From Phlyctochytrium arcticum (Eukaryota; Chytridiomycota; Chytridiomycetes; Chytridiales; Chytridiaceae), in assembly GCA_025602905.1 (NCBI GenBank), contig JAHLKI010000059.1:1-63928 (forward strand): 63,928 nucleotides of DNA, in the 5' to 3' direction. The notes under the pieces are model-generated. The model did no database searches and was not told where the DNA came from. It saw only the letters and a list, made by a program, of their open reading frames with translations. The position numbers and the translations under genes are program-made. Shown in pieces: positions 25,601-34,316 of this stretch; position 1 is the first letter of the stretch, and every line of letters starts with the position of its first letter.

Positions 25601-25879
25601 GACCCACTAGCACCCTTCCAACACTCTCCACCACCCCCCACGCGTCGACCTTCGCAACGATCGGCGTACACCGTCACATCCGCCGCTGGTCCCCGCAGTC
25701 TCCCATCCGACGACGAGATTCTGCGTCAAGTCCGCCACATTCTCGCCTCTGCCGATCTCATGAGCGTTACCAAAAAGTCTGTCCGCGATGAATTGGGCGA
25801 ATACTTTGGCTGCGACATTTCTGCTAAACGAGAGTGGATCCATCGGTGTATCGACGGCGTACTTCGAGGAGAATTGTAG
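22661..25879 (+). CDS. CHS: Chitin synthase, division 2 (cytochrome-b5-like domain plus DEK C-terminal domain)
   Basis: This plasma-membrane glycosyltransferase makes cell-wall chitin from UDP-GlcNAc. A single exon encodes 1072 aa. The order is a cytoplasmic N-terminus, a transmembrane helix near residue 105 (VALCLIILLMNAVILFFIIG), then an extracytoplasmic region with a cytochrome-b5-like element (YIVAYDRVYDVSSLFLGNYY). A second membrane helix (residues about 360-380) precedes the GT2 catalytic domain with CDGMI, VDADTEVF, the ED of LGEDRYLT and the QRRRW acceptor motif. Three further membrane helices follow. The tail has Gly/Tyr/Ser-rich repeats (AGSVYGGSVYGGGSQYGGTQ) and ends with a DEK_C helical domain (RQVRHILASADLMSVTKKSV). 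No myosin motor head is present, which separates it from class V/VII enzymes that carry one. The catalytic residues appear intact. Confidence 0.95.
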   Translation: MRDEEMTSAATLPGDDHVEMGSIAQTPGSNGKVGSTPIPVAGTKEVLVDKPKRKMSGTRCRWLTCVWCSTFYVPGPFLKLCGRMKTKDRQIAWREKVALCLIILLMNAVILFFIIGLGFVLCPKRNELSSGEITTRNNLDGKATVHMYGSYYVVPNIWTQHYQNGWQSSNDGFWKATTLGQDVSQLFPKVTGADNHFAELCPGFSQPTTWQQFPADIVNPLFSNGAWFPHKYQTLIDKTPGLKKGTVVWDKTSILEKAKAFRTKYIVAYDRVYDVSSLFLGNYYDTIKINNGINFLGQYVSQIMDKFTADANLGSDATAAFETLRRNDTKAWTDTMVCMQGLFYAGNVDHRNDIQCQVPNYIMVVASCIVVSVIGFKFLAALQFGGKRQPEEHDKFVICQVPCYTEGEASLLRTLESLAMLDYDDKHKLLFVICDGMIIGSGNDRPTPRIVLDILGVDPSVDPEALAFESMGDGNKQLNMGKIYSGLYEIQGRVVPYIVVVKVGKPSERQRPGNRGKRDSQLILMRFLSRVHFNQAMNPLELELYHQMKNVIGVDPSFYEYAFMVDADTEVFPDSLNRLVSNMARDSKVAGICGETQISNERDSWVSMIQVYEYFISHHMAKAFESLFGSVTCLPGCFCMYRIRTPVKNVPLLVAPGVVRDYSENVVDTLHLKNLLHLGEDRYLTTLMLKHFPNMKTSFTPDAKCRTNAPDKWSVLLSQRRRWINSTVHNLLELLWLPEMCGFCCFSMRFVVFIDLFATFVQPAALVYIIYLIWSITSGRETQFPLISIILIAAIYGFQMVIFLLKREWQHIGWMIIYMLAMPIFGVYIPLYSFWHFDDFSWGNTRRVVEGDGQIVEKVVVEEPFDPNSIPMQKWSDFEADRMEKSELGSHSSHRSASESGRSRAPYAGSVYGGSVYGGGSQYGGTQYGANMPIPPYHMSHPPSEYGGMSYPVDNRMSFAGAYPPDHRMSYGMQQYPSPNDPLAPFQHSPPPPTRRPSQRSAYTVTSAAGPRSLPSDDEILRQVRHILASADLMSVTKKSVRDELGEYFGCDISAKREWIHRCIDGVLRGEL

Positions 25880-26145
25880 AGTCTCTTGGCGTATACCTTA
25901 TTACTTTAATTACATCCCGCTTTATCTCTCGTGAACATTTCTCTTTAAATCTATGTATATCTTGCGACGTAGACCTGCCTATACTTTTGTTTTTGTATCT
26001 ATCTTGTGTTTATATATATACGACTGTCTGTATTCCTACATTTCTGAATCCTTTTCCTTCATCAATTTTGCTCTTTATTGCCAGCTCTGAATTGGCCTTG
26101 GACGCGTCGGAGTTTCAATTCCGAACTAAGGCAAAAGACAGCAAG

Positions 26146-27180
26146 ATGGAGAAACTTGATCAATTCACACAAGTTTATTCTTACCCACCCTTTTGCCCAA
26201 CCGCTCGCAACGAAGAGCTTTGTCGGCTGGTCCTGGACAATCCGCACGAATATGACAGAATCTCGCAATCCTTACGACTCATTCTTCCCGCGTCAAGCAA
26301 GGACATACACCCCGACCCCCATCAACAGCACCTTCTAATAAGTGATAGTCTACGCTACCGCATTCCCGTCTACTTTGGAAAGATTTGCTATGACATGTTT
26401 GATGATGCCGTTCTGAAAAAAATCTGCGGATACTCTGCCGCGGAAGGCGACGCTCGGATCCAGCGGGAGGTTCGGTACGTCGTATGCGGCCAAGTACTCG
26501 CCACCAGTGCCAAATGCCTAGAGCCGAAGACGGCCTTTGTCGCCCATGCATGGGGAATCAACTTTGAGTCGAGAACAACATGGGATTATGCTCATTTTGT
26601 CGATTTGAAGAGTGGCAAGATTATCCGCGAGAGATACGCAAAGACTCAAGCTGAAATGTGCCGTATGATGGTACGGGCAGGAGAATATGCACTTAAGGCG
26701 TCTCCCGCGGCGACGTATTGTGATTTGCTGGTACCCATGATTGGGATGGGAGCCTTCATGTCTGCACTCAGAGACAATGATGACCGCGACTGGGCACTAC
26801 AGACACTTATTCAGCAGCTGGATGATGCGGCCGCTCAGTCCTTGAGCTCCAAGAAAGACATTCGAATCATATTTTATGGCAACCATCGAGTAGGAAATTT
26901 GGCTTGCCCATCTACTCCATCGCCCAATTTTCGCATCAAAGTGAACGGGGATATTTTTGCGGATGCCGGCAACATGCTCGTCATATCCGAGTGTTTGTGC
27001 GTAGTTAACGCATGGGATCCCGTCAGCGTGTGCGGAAATGGTATGGCTCGGGATCATAGCATTGATGGGATGATGGGCAGTGGCCTTGGCGATGGTGCCC
27101 AGTTTGCCAACTCCTCCTTTCCGCATAATTCCTACCTGATGCCAGCGGTGCTCGACCAGGCTGCACGGATTTGGACGTAG
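26146..27180 (+). CDS. Hypothetical protein, 344 aa
   Basis: The open frame extends further upstream, but the ATG at 26146 (MEKLDQFTQVYSYPPFCPTA) is the first that gives protein-like sequence; before it the frame is pyrimidine- and AT-rich. The protein looks cytosolic and globular. Notable segments are FVAHAWGINFESRTTWDYAHF, a helical middle (QTLIQQLDDAAAQSLSS) and a Gly/Asn-rich C-terminal stretch, CVVNAWDPVSVCGNGMARD. The VNAW...GNG stretch recalls nucleotide-binding loops, but no family is recognised. It lies just upstream of the receptor array and is not related to it. Confidence 0.65.
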   Translation: MEKLDQFTQVYSYPPFCPTARNEELCRLVLDNPHEYDRISQSLRLILPASSKDIHPDPHQQHLLISDSLRYRIPVYFGKICYDMFDDAVLKKICGYSAAEGDARIQREVRYVVCGQVLATSAKCLEPKTAFVAHAWGINFESRTTWDYAHFVDLKSGKIIRERYAKTQAEMCRMMVRAGEYALKASPAATYCDLLVPMIGMGAFMSALRDNDDRDWALQTLIQQLDDAAAQSLSSKKDIRIIFYGNHRVGNLACPSTPSPNFRIKVNGDIFADAGNMLVISECLCVVNAWDPVSVCGNGMARDHSIDGMMGSGLGDGAQFANSSFPHNSYLMPAVLDQAARIWT

Positions 27181-28535
27181 CAGTAGCCCTCGAGCCGAGT
27201 GTAGATGACAGCCCATCAGCAATTTATAGGGGGATTCTTTACCTATCGTGCCTTGAACCAGTTCTGGGCGATTGATTACGCATTGTGCATCGGCAGCAAA
27301 CCTCCAAGCCGACAGGAAACATCTTGTTAAAGTCTTATGCCGCGGCAGCAGTTGGCGCAGAGTCTGCATGTATGGCGGCAGATTCGGTGGGGCACGGACG
27401 CAATACCGCTTGGCTGGAGTGTTCAATTTTTTGTATCTTGGCCTCCGGACTTCAGCAGAAATATTCTTACTCCAGAAGAACTCGTTTGGGTCAACACTCT
27501 GAGTATATGCCGGTTTGCATAACAAACCGCCGAGTGAGAATACCGTTCATTTCTCAGCCGCTATTTGATCTACTGTAAGACAAAGTAATGAATGCCGGGA
27601 AAAAAGATACGGAAGAGGGCCACAGTGTTGTTTGCAACCAGCGTAAAGTTTGAGTCTTGGTTCATGATAGTTTGTGGTCATTTCATTTTTCCCACGTTAA
27701 TCGCCTCCATTCTGTGATAAAATTATTCCGGCACCCGCCGTATCATCATGCCAACGGAAACCCAGATCCAGTGCCGCGGATGACTTTTGTGAAGCAGAAC
27801 AATATGTAGGAATTCAATAAGGGTTCGGATCCCATTATAACTGAATCCATTTGGCAATCTGGTGGGTGTGCTCACGGGCGGAGCTGTATATTACTGTTCA
27901 ATACAAAAAAATGGGATCATATCCGGCCGAGGGGCAGCCCGTCTCTGACTGATCGATTTTCAACAGAGTGTGAGGGACGTAACATTATGAAGGTGAGTGG
28001 GCATAGTGTAGACCCGGCTAACTTTACGGCCAGACTCACTATCACGTTCTTTGCCGAGATGGAGCCGATAATCAGAACCTTCGGAGGATATGCTTTGAAT
28101 TAGCCGCATAACTAGATCCAGAAGTAAACAATCTCCTGCTTCCAAAAATACAAATCCGTTTTACATCACGTTCAAAGGGTTCAAATTCATCCTAAAAACT
28201 GCATGGATCCCCATTATTTACTGATTTAATTACCTCTTTAGCGTGTCCATACTTCCACGGCATATTCAAAAAATTCTCGAAAAAACAACAATTTGGCGCA
28301 CGCAACCACAAATAATACATGGATCCGGATTGAGGTTTCGAGGAATGTTCAGATGGAGGGGTGGAGCAGGCGGCACTGGTGGAGCATAGTTTCCGTCAAA
28401 GATCCATGAGGGCTTAATCTTATGAATAGCTGCAACTTCATGAGCCATGTAGAAAAGACTGAATCTTGAATACCTAAACATGAATGGTCCAGAAGGCAAA
28501 AGACATGGTGGGGCATCCCCGCAACTTTTTATTTT
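27181..28535. other. Intergenic region containing duplicated upstream sequence of the receptor array
   Basis: No gene is seen. The segments at 27,765-27,800 (GAACAATATGTAGGAA) and 27,815-27,860 (AAGGGTTCGGATCCCATTAT) recur at about 33,365-33,380 and 33,715-33,735 upstream of copy 3. A further segment near 28,095-28,135 is inverted relative to sequence upstream of copies 2 and 3 (TTGTTTACTTCTGGAT). The tandem duplication therefore included promoter-side DNA and was later rearranged. Confidence 0.55.
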
Positions 28536-28536
28536 T

Positions 28537-28547
28537 ATATAAAAAGC
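28537..28547 (+). promoter_or_regulatory. TATA box of receptor copy 1
   Basis: TATATAAAAAG lies about 90 bp before the start codon and is conserved at the same place in all three paralogs, followed by CAGCTATG-GCCG. A second shared block, ATGGTCCAGAAGG-like, lies about 50 bp further upstream. Confidence 0.7.
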
Positions 28548-28635
28548 AGCTATGTGCCGTCCACCTCTTGGCAAAACTTGTACTCCCCGTTCCAAAGAAC
28601 TTCTACCTTTCCGTCGCAAGTAAAGATCAAAAAAC

Positions 28636-30349
28636 ATGGATGCCACCGGAACCTCGAGCTGCAAAGGAGATCAAAGCTTGTCGATGACAACCGATAGCAA
28701 TGGGCAGGCCACCATCTCCAAAAACACTTGGTCGTTCCGCCGATTCGTCAAGGCAATCATCACCGGCCGCCCACCGCTGGCAGTCATTCTCATATCGTTC
28801 ATGACCTCCCCTGCGGTTGCTGCTGCAATCACAGCATGGTAAGTTGCTAGCGAAAAAAACAAAGCATTAGTGTCATAAAATAGTGAACTGATTTCTTTTC
28901 CCACGATTTCATTGGGCAACTACTTACGATGCGGCTGAAAAGTCAGCTACCAGCTTGTCAGAGTCCCTGCAGAAAGTGACGCTCCAACAGATTGTGTCTT
29001 CGTTAGAGTATCGCTTCAACACTGCCGAACAAGTAGTTGCTGAACATGCTCGCAACTGGGCCGATGGCATACACTTACCCAGCACTTCTGCGGATATTGA
29101 AAAGACTCGACAAATGTTGTTCAATAGCTTGCAACAGCGACAGGAGATCTTTTCGGCACTGACCTGGACTTCATATCCCCAAGGATTTTTTAACGGTATC
29201 GTTTGGGAGACTGGTCCTACTGGGGATACCGTCTGGTTGAAGCTACGACACGAGGATGGCGACACCAGCGGTCCCGCGTACAACTCAACGACGATGGCTT
29301 TGTACAAGACCTACATTATTGATGGGAAGGATGGGCGCGACAAGCCGGTTGATGGCAATCTCGTCCTTGCGAATCCTCGCAAGGTTCGCGCAAGTCGATT
29401 CACCAACGACACGGCAAAGGTTGCTTTGGGCAAGGGTTGGAATTATGAACCAATGTTCGATTTGCTCAATCTCTCTGATCCAAACAGCATCGCATGGTTG
29501 CCCTACTATATCGTCAGTTTCAAAGCGGGCGTTGGCTTTAAACTTTTTGCAAGAGCGATCCAACACAGCAATGGTACCGCCTTGGGAACTATGACGGCCG
29601 ATATGTCCATGTCGTTCCTGAACAAAGCCCTGTCTGAAGCTACTGCCGCCATCCCGTACCGCTCTCAGGTGTACGTTCTTGAAATGGATGGCACCAATCG
29701 TATCATCCCCATGGCTGACTCCGCCAACACCATTTATATTGCAAACGTCACCAATACCCTGTATTCATTCGACAAAGCTCACCTTGCCAACAGCAACTTG
29801 GGCAAGATTTACGACCACATGGCCCGTCATCCGGGGGGTGCTTCCGCCTACATCCAAACGCAGCAAGGGCAGGTAGACATGATTGAAATGGCCGACGGGA
29901 ACTACGCGATGCAAACTGTCGTATACCAAAGGGCGGGGGGGCTCAAAGTCGGAATCGTCATGCTCGTCAACCGCAATGATGTTATGCGGGCATTGGTTGA
30001 AAGCAACAAGCGGGCCATTGGAATCATTGTCGCAGTCATTGTCGTGGGAGTAATTCTCTCCGTTGTCTTTGCTTTCATGCTCGCAAGGGCTCTATTTCGA
30101 ATCACGCGCGATCTGCACTTACTCGCCAATTTCCAGTTCAATGAAGTTCTTCGAAACGAGTCGGAAAAAGGAATGCCAGCCCGACCCCAGTACAGCCGCA
30201 TCCAAGAACTTTTCCAGATCCAGAAGGCCTTCCACCTGATGACTGTCAACTTTGCCAAGGCCGTCAGTCAGAACAGGCGCTTTGGTGAGGGTATGGGCGT
30301 TAAGAGCGGAACTGTCACCGCACCCTACGGTTCTCCCACAAGCCCGTAA
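28636..30349 (+). CDS. Cache-type membrane receptor without output domain, copy 1 (atypical splice acceptor)
   Basis: Exon 1 (28636-28838) encodes a Ser/Thr-rich cytoplasmic start and a membrane anchor (RPPLAVILISFMTSPAVAAA). Exon 2 encodes about 340 aa of ectodomain beginning with a long helix (VSSLEYRFNTAEQVVAEHAR) and two alpha/beta lobes, a layout typical of double-Cache sensor domains. It then has a second membrane helix (IGIIVAVIVVGVILSVVFAF) and a HAMP-like helical tail (SRIQELFQIQKAFHLMTVNF) ending in PYGSPTSP. No kinase, cyclase or phosphatase domain follows. At the intron end, copies 2 and 3 read CCATAG while this copy reads TCATTG, so the canonical acceptor is lost. A CAG ending at 28953 would restore frame but delete 13 residues next to the membrane. 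Ligand and partner are unknown. Confidence 0.72.
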
Positions 30350-31166
30350 GCAGCCCAATCTTTATCTCTACAGTACATCACTTGTGTACTTTCCATCCGC
30401 TTTCATCATATAACCATGTACCCATGCAGTAGTATATTCCTAAATAAATTTTATCTTTATAAGTAAGAAGGAAATAAAGGCATGTTCGATCATTACTTCG
30501 ACGATTAGATAAAAATTAGAACCAGCGGAATAGAACTCGGACATGCTGTAAAAGGACCAAACAAATTTCTTTGTTGAACAGTGGGCGTAACTTTTGACTG
30601 TATGTAGCGTAGCTTGGCCAATTTCACGGCCAAGCTCCCTATAACCTATAATCAGAGTCTTTGGGGGGTTTGTTTTCAAATACTGCCTACATAGCTCATA
30701 TAGTAGCAGCTGTTCATAACATTACGCCCTCAAGGATGGCTTTGACAAAAAGCATGCTCCACCCCTCCACCTGAGCATTCTCGAAATCTCAAGCCAGATC
30801 CGTATTCTATTTGTAGTTGCGTGCGCCAGATTGTTGTTTTTTGGAGAATTGTTTGATTATGCCTGGGAAGGCTGGGCTACCTGGGACACGCTGAGGATGT
30901 GATTAAATCAATAAAAAGTAGGGATCCCGCAGTTTAAGGTGAATTTAAACCCGCTAAACATACTTAAAAAAGGTTTGCATTTTCGGATATTATTACAGCA
31001 CCCTGAATTTGTTTACTTCTGGATACAGTTATGCGCCTCATGAATCTTTAAAACCTAAACATCACTGGTCCAGAAGGGATTACTTCTGGATACAGTTATG
31101 CGCCTCATGAATCTTTAAAACCTAAACATCACTGGTCCAGAAGGGAAAAGATCGTGGGGCTTTTTT
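30350..31166. other. Intergenic between receptor copies 1 and 2
   Basis: AT-rich DNA with no gene. It holds the 3' flank of copy 1 (TAAGTAAGAAGGAAATAAAGGCATGTTCGA-like block, repeated after copy 2 near 33,150) and the promoter side of copy 2. Fragments such as GGCCAATTTCACGGCCAAGCT near 30,615 recur near 33,910 upstream of copy 3. Confidence 0.45.
31014..31147. repeat. 67-bp tandem duplication in the promoter of receptor copy 2
   Basis: Two back-to-back copies (31014-31080 and 31081-31147) are identical except at the last base. They begin TACTTCTGGATACAG and end TGGTCCAGAAGGGA. Each copy contains the conserved TGGTCCAGAAGG promoter block, so copy 2 carries two of these elements. Near-identity implies a very recent event. 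Confidence 0.9.
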
Positions 31167-31177
31167 TATATAAAAAG
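31167..31177 (+). promoter_or_regulatory. TATA box of receptor copy 2
   Basis: TATATAAAAAG lies about 95 bp before the ATG, at the position equivalent to that of copy 1. Confidence 0.7.
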
Positions 31178-31270
31178 AAGCTATGAGCCGTCCACCCCTT
31201 TGCAAAATATATTCCCCCATACCCTTCTAAATTTTCTCTACCTTTTCTTTGCACATTACGATCAAAAACT

Positions 31271-32982
31271 ATGGATGCCACCGGAAACTCGAGCTCCAAG
31301 GGAGATGAAAGCTTGTCGATGACGACCGATAGCAATGGGCAGACCACCATATCGACAAAGACTTGGTCGTTCCGACGATTCGGCAAAGCAATCATCAGCG
31401 GTCGCCCCCCGCTGGCAGTCATTCTCATTTCTTTCATGACCTCCCTTGCGGTTGCTGCCGCTATCACGGCATGGTAAGTTGAAGCGAAAAAAACAAAGCT
31501 ATAGTGTCATACAATAGTGAATTGATTTCTTTCCCACGATTCCATAGGGCAATCACTTACGACGCGGCTGAAAAGTCAGCTACCAGCTTGTCAGAGTCCC
31601 TGCAAAAAGTGACACTTCAAAAGGTCGTGTCTTCGTTAGAGTATCGCTTCAACACTGCCGAACAAGTAACTGCTGAACATGCTCGCAACTGGGCCGATGG
31701 CATACACTCACCCAACACCTCCGCGGATATTGAAAAGACTCGACAGATGCTGTTCAACAGCTTGCAACAACGCCAGGAGATCTTTTCGGCACTGACCTGG
31801 AGTGCATACCCCCAAGGATTATTGAATGGTGTCGTTTGGGAGAACGGCCCTGTTGGGAACATCGTCTGGTTGAAGCTGCGACACGAGGATGGCGACACCA
31901 GCGGTCCCGCGTATAACTCAACAACGATGGCTTTGTACCAAACCTACATTATTGATGGGAAGGATGGGCGCGACAGGCCGGTCGATGGCAATCTCGTCCT
32001 TGCCAATCCTCGCAGGGTTCGCGCAAGTCGATACACGAATGACACGGCAAAGGTTGCTCTGGGAAAGGGTTGGAACTATGAACCAATGTACGATTTGCTC
32101 AATCTCTCCGACCCAAAAAGCTTCGCATGGATGCCCTACTACATCCTCAGTTTCAAAGCGGGCGTCGGCTTCAAATCTTTTGCAAGAGCGATCCAACACA
32201 GCAATGGTACCGCCTTGGGAACTATGACGGCCGATATGTCCATGTCGTTCCTGAACAAAGCCCTGTCTGAAGCTACTGCCGCCATCCCGTACCGCTCTCA
32301 GGTGTACGCTCTGGAAATGGATGCCACCAATCGTATCATCCCCATGGCTGACTCCGCCAATACCGTTTATATTGCAAACGTCACCAATACCCTGTATTCA
32401 TTCGACAAAGCTCACCTTGCCAACAGCAACTTGGGCAAGATTTACGACCATATGGCCCGTCATCCGGGGGGTGCTTCCGCCTACATCCAAACGCAGCAAG
32501 GGCAAGTAGACATGATTGAAATGGCCGATGGGAACTACGCGATGCAAACTGTCGTTTACCAGAGGGCGGGAGGGCTTAACATTGGGATCATCATGCTCGT
32601 CAACCGCAATGATGTTATGCGGGCATTGGTTGAAAGCAACAAGCGGGCCATTGGAATCATTGTCGCAGTCATTGTCGTGGGAGTGATTCTCTCCGTTGTC
32701 TTTGCTTTCATGCTCGCAAGGGCTCTCTTCCGAATTACACGCGACCTGCGCTTACTCGCCAATTTTCAGTTCAAAGAAGTTCTGCGAAACGAGTCGGAAA
32801 AGGGAATGCCGGCGCGACCCCAGTACAGCCGCATTCAGGAACTCTTCCAGATCCAGAAGGCCTTCCATCTGATGACTGTCAATTTCGCTAAAGCCGTTAG
32901 CCAGAACCGGCGCTTTGGTGAGGGTATGGGCGTTAAGAGCGGAACTGTCACCGCACCCTACGGTTCTCCCACAAGCCCGTGA
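31271..32982 (+). CDS. Cache-type membrane receptor without output domain, copy 2 (intact)
   Basis: This is the reference copy. Exon 1 (31271-31473) and exon 2 (31548-32982) join through a canonical GT...AG intron, splitting a Trp codon, to give about 545 aa. Layout: acidic/Ser-rich cytoplasmic start, membrane helix 1 (PPLAVILISFMTSLAVAAAI), ectodomain of about 345 aa, membrane helix 2 (residues about 445-465) and a cytoplasmic helical tail of roughly 80 aa. The distal lobe of the ectodomain (VYALEMDATNRIIPMADSAN) and the membrane-proximal strand-helix (IGIIMLVNRNDVMRALVESN) look like the end of a Cache sensor feeding a HAMP-type linker. Zoosporic fungi use such sensors on cyclases and kinases; here the output domain is missing. 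It may signal through a partner protein or act as a decoy, which is inference. Confidence 0.8.
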
Positions 32983-34227
32983 GCAGCCCAATCTTTATCT
33001 CTACAGAACATGACTTGTGTGTACTTTCCATCCGCTTTCATCATATAACCAATTCTCTGCAAAACATCACCTGTGTGTACTTTCCATTCGCTTTCATCAT
33101 ATAACCATGTAGTCATGCAGTAGTTTATTCCTAAATATATTTCACCTTTTGAAGGAACTAAAGGCATGTTCGACCGTTACCTCCACGATTAGAGCATTAG
33201 AACCAGCGGAATAGAACTTGGTCTTGCCGTAAAAAGATCGAACTTAACAAATCCGGAATATCGCTGCGGGCCTCCGATCCGTCGTGAAATCCTACTTTTA
33301 AAGGGTAAGAATATATCGATAGTACAATCACAGATGAAAAGCGAAGGATCCAGCAGTTTTGCGAAGGAGAACAATATGTAGGAAATTGGTAAATACACGG
33401 CCTATCTGATGGACACCCTAATTAGCCATAACAATATACGCCTTTTTTCCATTGGAGAAGCACTTTATCTAGTAACTAGATCAAAGTTGACAAATATTGA
33501 TGAATAAAAGCTGTGAAGGGCAGGTTATTTCAATGGAGACCAGCTGCCTGATGTGCTAATATCCGTATCTGAATTCGATTCCTGCCTGAGCACGTCCTCC
33601 AGATCCATGCCCAGTCCATCGTTTTGACAAACATTTCAAATTATGGAGCTGGGAAAAGGCTTCGATATTCAAAGGGCTTCCATTCACAAAAAAAAACCGT
33701 GCAATTATCTTAAAAAGGGTTCGGATCCCATTATGAAAGAATTGTTTTGGCAACTTTGGCCTTCTCACGGGCGGATCTGTAGTTGATGTTCAATAAAAAA
33801 ATAGCAATTCTGCTGCCTAAATGATCGATTTCGGGGTCCAGCCTTCCATAATTTCACATTTTGTGGTGGGCATAATTCTATGGGATGCGTGTAGTGTACC
33901 TGGGCAACTTCCACGGCCAAGCTACGTAAGAAGCGCCAATCGACCCGGAAATGCCAAAACCTCTGACGGATTCCCTGATGGTCTATTTGTAGTTCCTTTG
34001 GAAGATTTTTTCGTGAACAAAAATGTATTCAGTAAATGCCGTGGAGATCCCCGCAGTTTACCGTGGATAGAAATAGGTTTTGCTTTCTTTCGGAATTAAT
34101 GCGAAGCACCCTTAACTTGTTTACTTCCGGATACGGTTATAAGCATCGTGGATCTTTAAAAGCTAAATATTGATGGTCCAGCAGGGAAAGGGCATCGTGA
34201 GACATCCCCTCGACTGTTTTTTTCCTT

Positions 34228-34236
34228 ATAAAAAGC
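34228..34236 (+). promoter_or_regulatory. TATA box of receptor copy 3
   Basis: TATAAAAAG lies about 80 bp before the start and is followed by the same CAGCTATGCGCCG context as in copy 1. Confidence 0.65.
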
Positions 34237-34316
34237 AGCTATGCGCCGCCCACCTATTCCCCATACCCTGTTCTAGATTTTCTCTACTTTTTCTTCCCAA
34301 AAATCGATCAAAAAAT

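Noticed and set aside
26146..27180. Macrodomain assignment from the VNAW...GNG stretch
   Set aside because: The order of motifs is wrong for macrodomains and the expected N-terminal strand pattern is absent.
26797..27525. Minus-strand frame of 242 codons
   Set aside because: It overlaps the end of the 344-aa plus-strand gene, and the rest is low-quality sequence without domains.
27819..27835. GGGTTCGGATCCC as a tRNA T-arm
   Set aside because: The same word recurs in the duplicated flank at 33.7 kb with no matching acceptor stem or anticodon arm.
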